From positions 12,113,433-12,177,432 of the forward strand of contig NC_081140.1 in assembly GCF_958295425.1 (NCBI RefSeq): DNA of 64,000 bases, in the 5' to 3' direction. Below the pieces are notes generated by a model. It did not search any database and was not told the DNA's origin. It saw only the letters and a list, made by a program, of their open reading frames with translations. Positions 62,968 to 64,000 of the stretch are shown one piece after another; the first letter of the stretch is position 1; each line of letters begins with the position of its first letter. Source of the stretch: Solea solea (taxonomy: Eukaryota; Chordata; Actinopteri; Pleuronectiformes; Soleidae). The translations under genes were made by a program, and so were the position numbers.

Positions 62968-64000
62968 TAGGGATGCACGATATATCGGCATTAATATTGG
63001 TATCGGCCGATGTTCGTCATTTTTTAACATATCGGCATCGGTGCAATGAGTAAAACTGCGCCGATTTTAACAACCGATGTTTATACCCGTCTAATTGCTG
63101 TTTGTGTATGTGTGTCGGGAAGGGGACAGCGTCAGTGACGCAAGCGCAGCACAAGGTGTGTGTGTGTGTGTTTGTGTGTGTGTGGAGGAGAGAGAATGTC
63201 AGCGGTGTGGGCGATTTTTCAGGGTGTCAATAGAAGATACGCGAAAAGCATTATGCAACACTTGCAAAGTCGAGGTAATGCGAGGAGGGTTCCGCGTCAA
63301 GTCATTCAATACCACAAATTTGATCATGTCATTTGAAAAACCGCCACCCAGAAGTACACAAACAACGGCAGGAAGCTAACGCTAGTAACATTAGGCAGCA
63401 GACAAAAAGAAAGCAGCGCAGCTGGGACTCGACCAAAGGAAGACAGTGGCCAGGGCAATAACGATCAAGGTAATGGAAATGATTGCTCTTGACGACCAGC
63501 CGAGGGTTCCGACGGTTGATAGCGCATATTGAACCCCGCAACAACCTGCCAAGTCGGCGCTACTTTTCCGATGTTTTGCAATTGAATAAATATCTGGTTG
63601 CCATGAATACTGGCAAGTTTGATAAAGTATTTTAACATGTTTTTTTTAATTATGGCAGCTCTTAGTAGAGCTTGTCAGGTATTGTTTCTCATATCTGTTG
63701 TGTAGTTTTATTGTGAAGGGAAGTGGCGCGGTTGTTGTTGCCGGGAGGAAGGGTTGTTGACTTTATTTACGTACCCAGTATAGACGCCCTTATCTCGGTT
63801 ACAGTAACTTTGGCAGGGTATTATTTTTATTTATGTTCATGTTTGTAATTTATGATCCAAACTTTCTCACAGGAGTTTAGTGAGTTGAGGGAGTTAAACT
63901 GTACTTTAATTTAGTTACACACTTGCTACAAGTGGTAAATGTTTCTAAAAACCTTTACTTGTAGTTGGTTACTTGTGTCTTATGTGACCTTGTTATTTGG
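62968..64000 (+). mobile_element. hAT-like DNA transposon, left end in window, right end beyond it
   Basis: The left end reads tagggatgcacgatatatcg, then ggtatcggccgatg and catatcggcatcggtgc, a terminal pattern I recognise from fish hAT-type elements. A BED zinc-finger coding remnant follows at 63196-63460, which is the usual N-terminal DNA-binding module of hAT transposases. The eight bases before the end (aatataac, 62960-62967) are the candidate target-site duplicate, but the matching right end is not in the window. No transposase catalytic region was recognised up to 64000. Confidence 0.7.
63196..63460 (+). pseudogene. Broken BED zinc-finger fragment of a hAT transposase
   Basis: Starting at ATG 63196 (MSAVWAIF) the frame shifts by one base near 63214-63219. 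It continues as RVSIEDTRKALCNTC, then KVEVMRGG and SFNTTNLIM, shifts again near 63329, and continues as HLKNRHPEV until a stop near 63458. The zinc ligands of a BED finger (C-x2-C, then H-x4-H) are present but split across frames, so the gene cannot make the finger as it stands. The low-complexity GT run just before the ATG may have been part of the 5' leader. Confidence 0.72.

Larger units (their letters stand above)
18831..64000 (+). other. mecom: Downstream intron (probably intron 2), continuing past the window
   Basis: I found no further PR-domain exon after the GWE donor. The next MECOM exon should carry a VKFCIDAS-like and SWLKYIR-like segment, and neither was seen by eye. The human MDS1-to-EVI1 intron is also exceptionally long, so a 45-kb intron here is in keeping. 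If this is MECOM, the alternative EVI1 promoter would lie further right. Sub-stretches not listed separately (for example 18831-19650, 21100-25300, 28000-31050, 31600-34350, 41800-44700, 49500-52500, 57400-62900) show nothing beyond low-complexity runs and chance ORFs. Confidence 0.7.

Noticed and set aside
1..64000. CRISPR arrays, operons, bacterial promoters, rRNA or true tRNA genes
   Set aside because: No regularly spaced direct repeats with unique spacers, no operon structure and no convincing cloverleaf were seen. The tRNA-like segments at 14149 and 48712 are degraded SINE heads.

Overview
The window looks like a stretch of teleost fish chromosome (nuclear, AT-leaning, intron-scale DNA). 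The reasons are a eukaryotic exon with canonical splice sites, many (GT)n/(CA)n microsatellites, several interspersed repeat types that resemble common fish repeats, and no run of real ORFs. Almost all of it is non-coding.

Only one protein-coding segment can be supported: an internal exon at 18476-18822 on the + strand. It encodes the acidic N-terminal linker and the start of the PR (SET-like) domain of a PRDM3/PRDM16-family protein. The landmarks are FELRES, GLGIW, GERFGPY and a terminal GWE just before the donor site. The linker and the start of the PR domain fit MECOM (PRDM3, the MDS1-EVI1 locus) better than PRDM16, but PRDM16 or a diverged fish paralogue is not excluded. The exon enters in phase 1 and leaves in phase 0, as expected for exon 2 of both genes. 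The 18.5 kb before it and 45 kb after it therefore read as two very long introns of one + strand gene.

Region by region: 1-18475 is upstream intron with one 312-bp interspersed repeat (7015-7326), a perfect 18-bp hairpin next to a tRNA-headed SINE-like element (14087-14420), microsatellites, and several stretches that look like developmental regulatory DNA (about 5780-6400, 8440-8890, 9880-10160, 12600-12900, 13385-13760, 15860-16050). 18823-64000 is downstream intron with more regulatory-looking islands (20380-21055, 26700-27060, 27640-27930, 34390-34600, 36120-36370, 38930-39170, 46600-46770), further copies of the repeat families (40010-40125, 48712-48875, 49384-49475, 53997-54260, 55717-55985), a pure (CAG)13 tract, long poly-G/poly-C tracts, and canonical G-quadruplex motifs.

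At the right edge (from about 62968) a hAT-like DNA transposon begins. It carries a decayed BED zinc-finger coding fragment with two single-base frame breaks, and the element runs off the window. Conservation cannot be seen from a single sequence, so every regulatory-element call below is a composition- and motif-based inference with low confidence.
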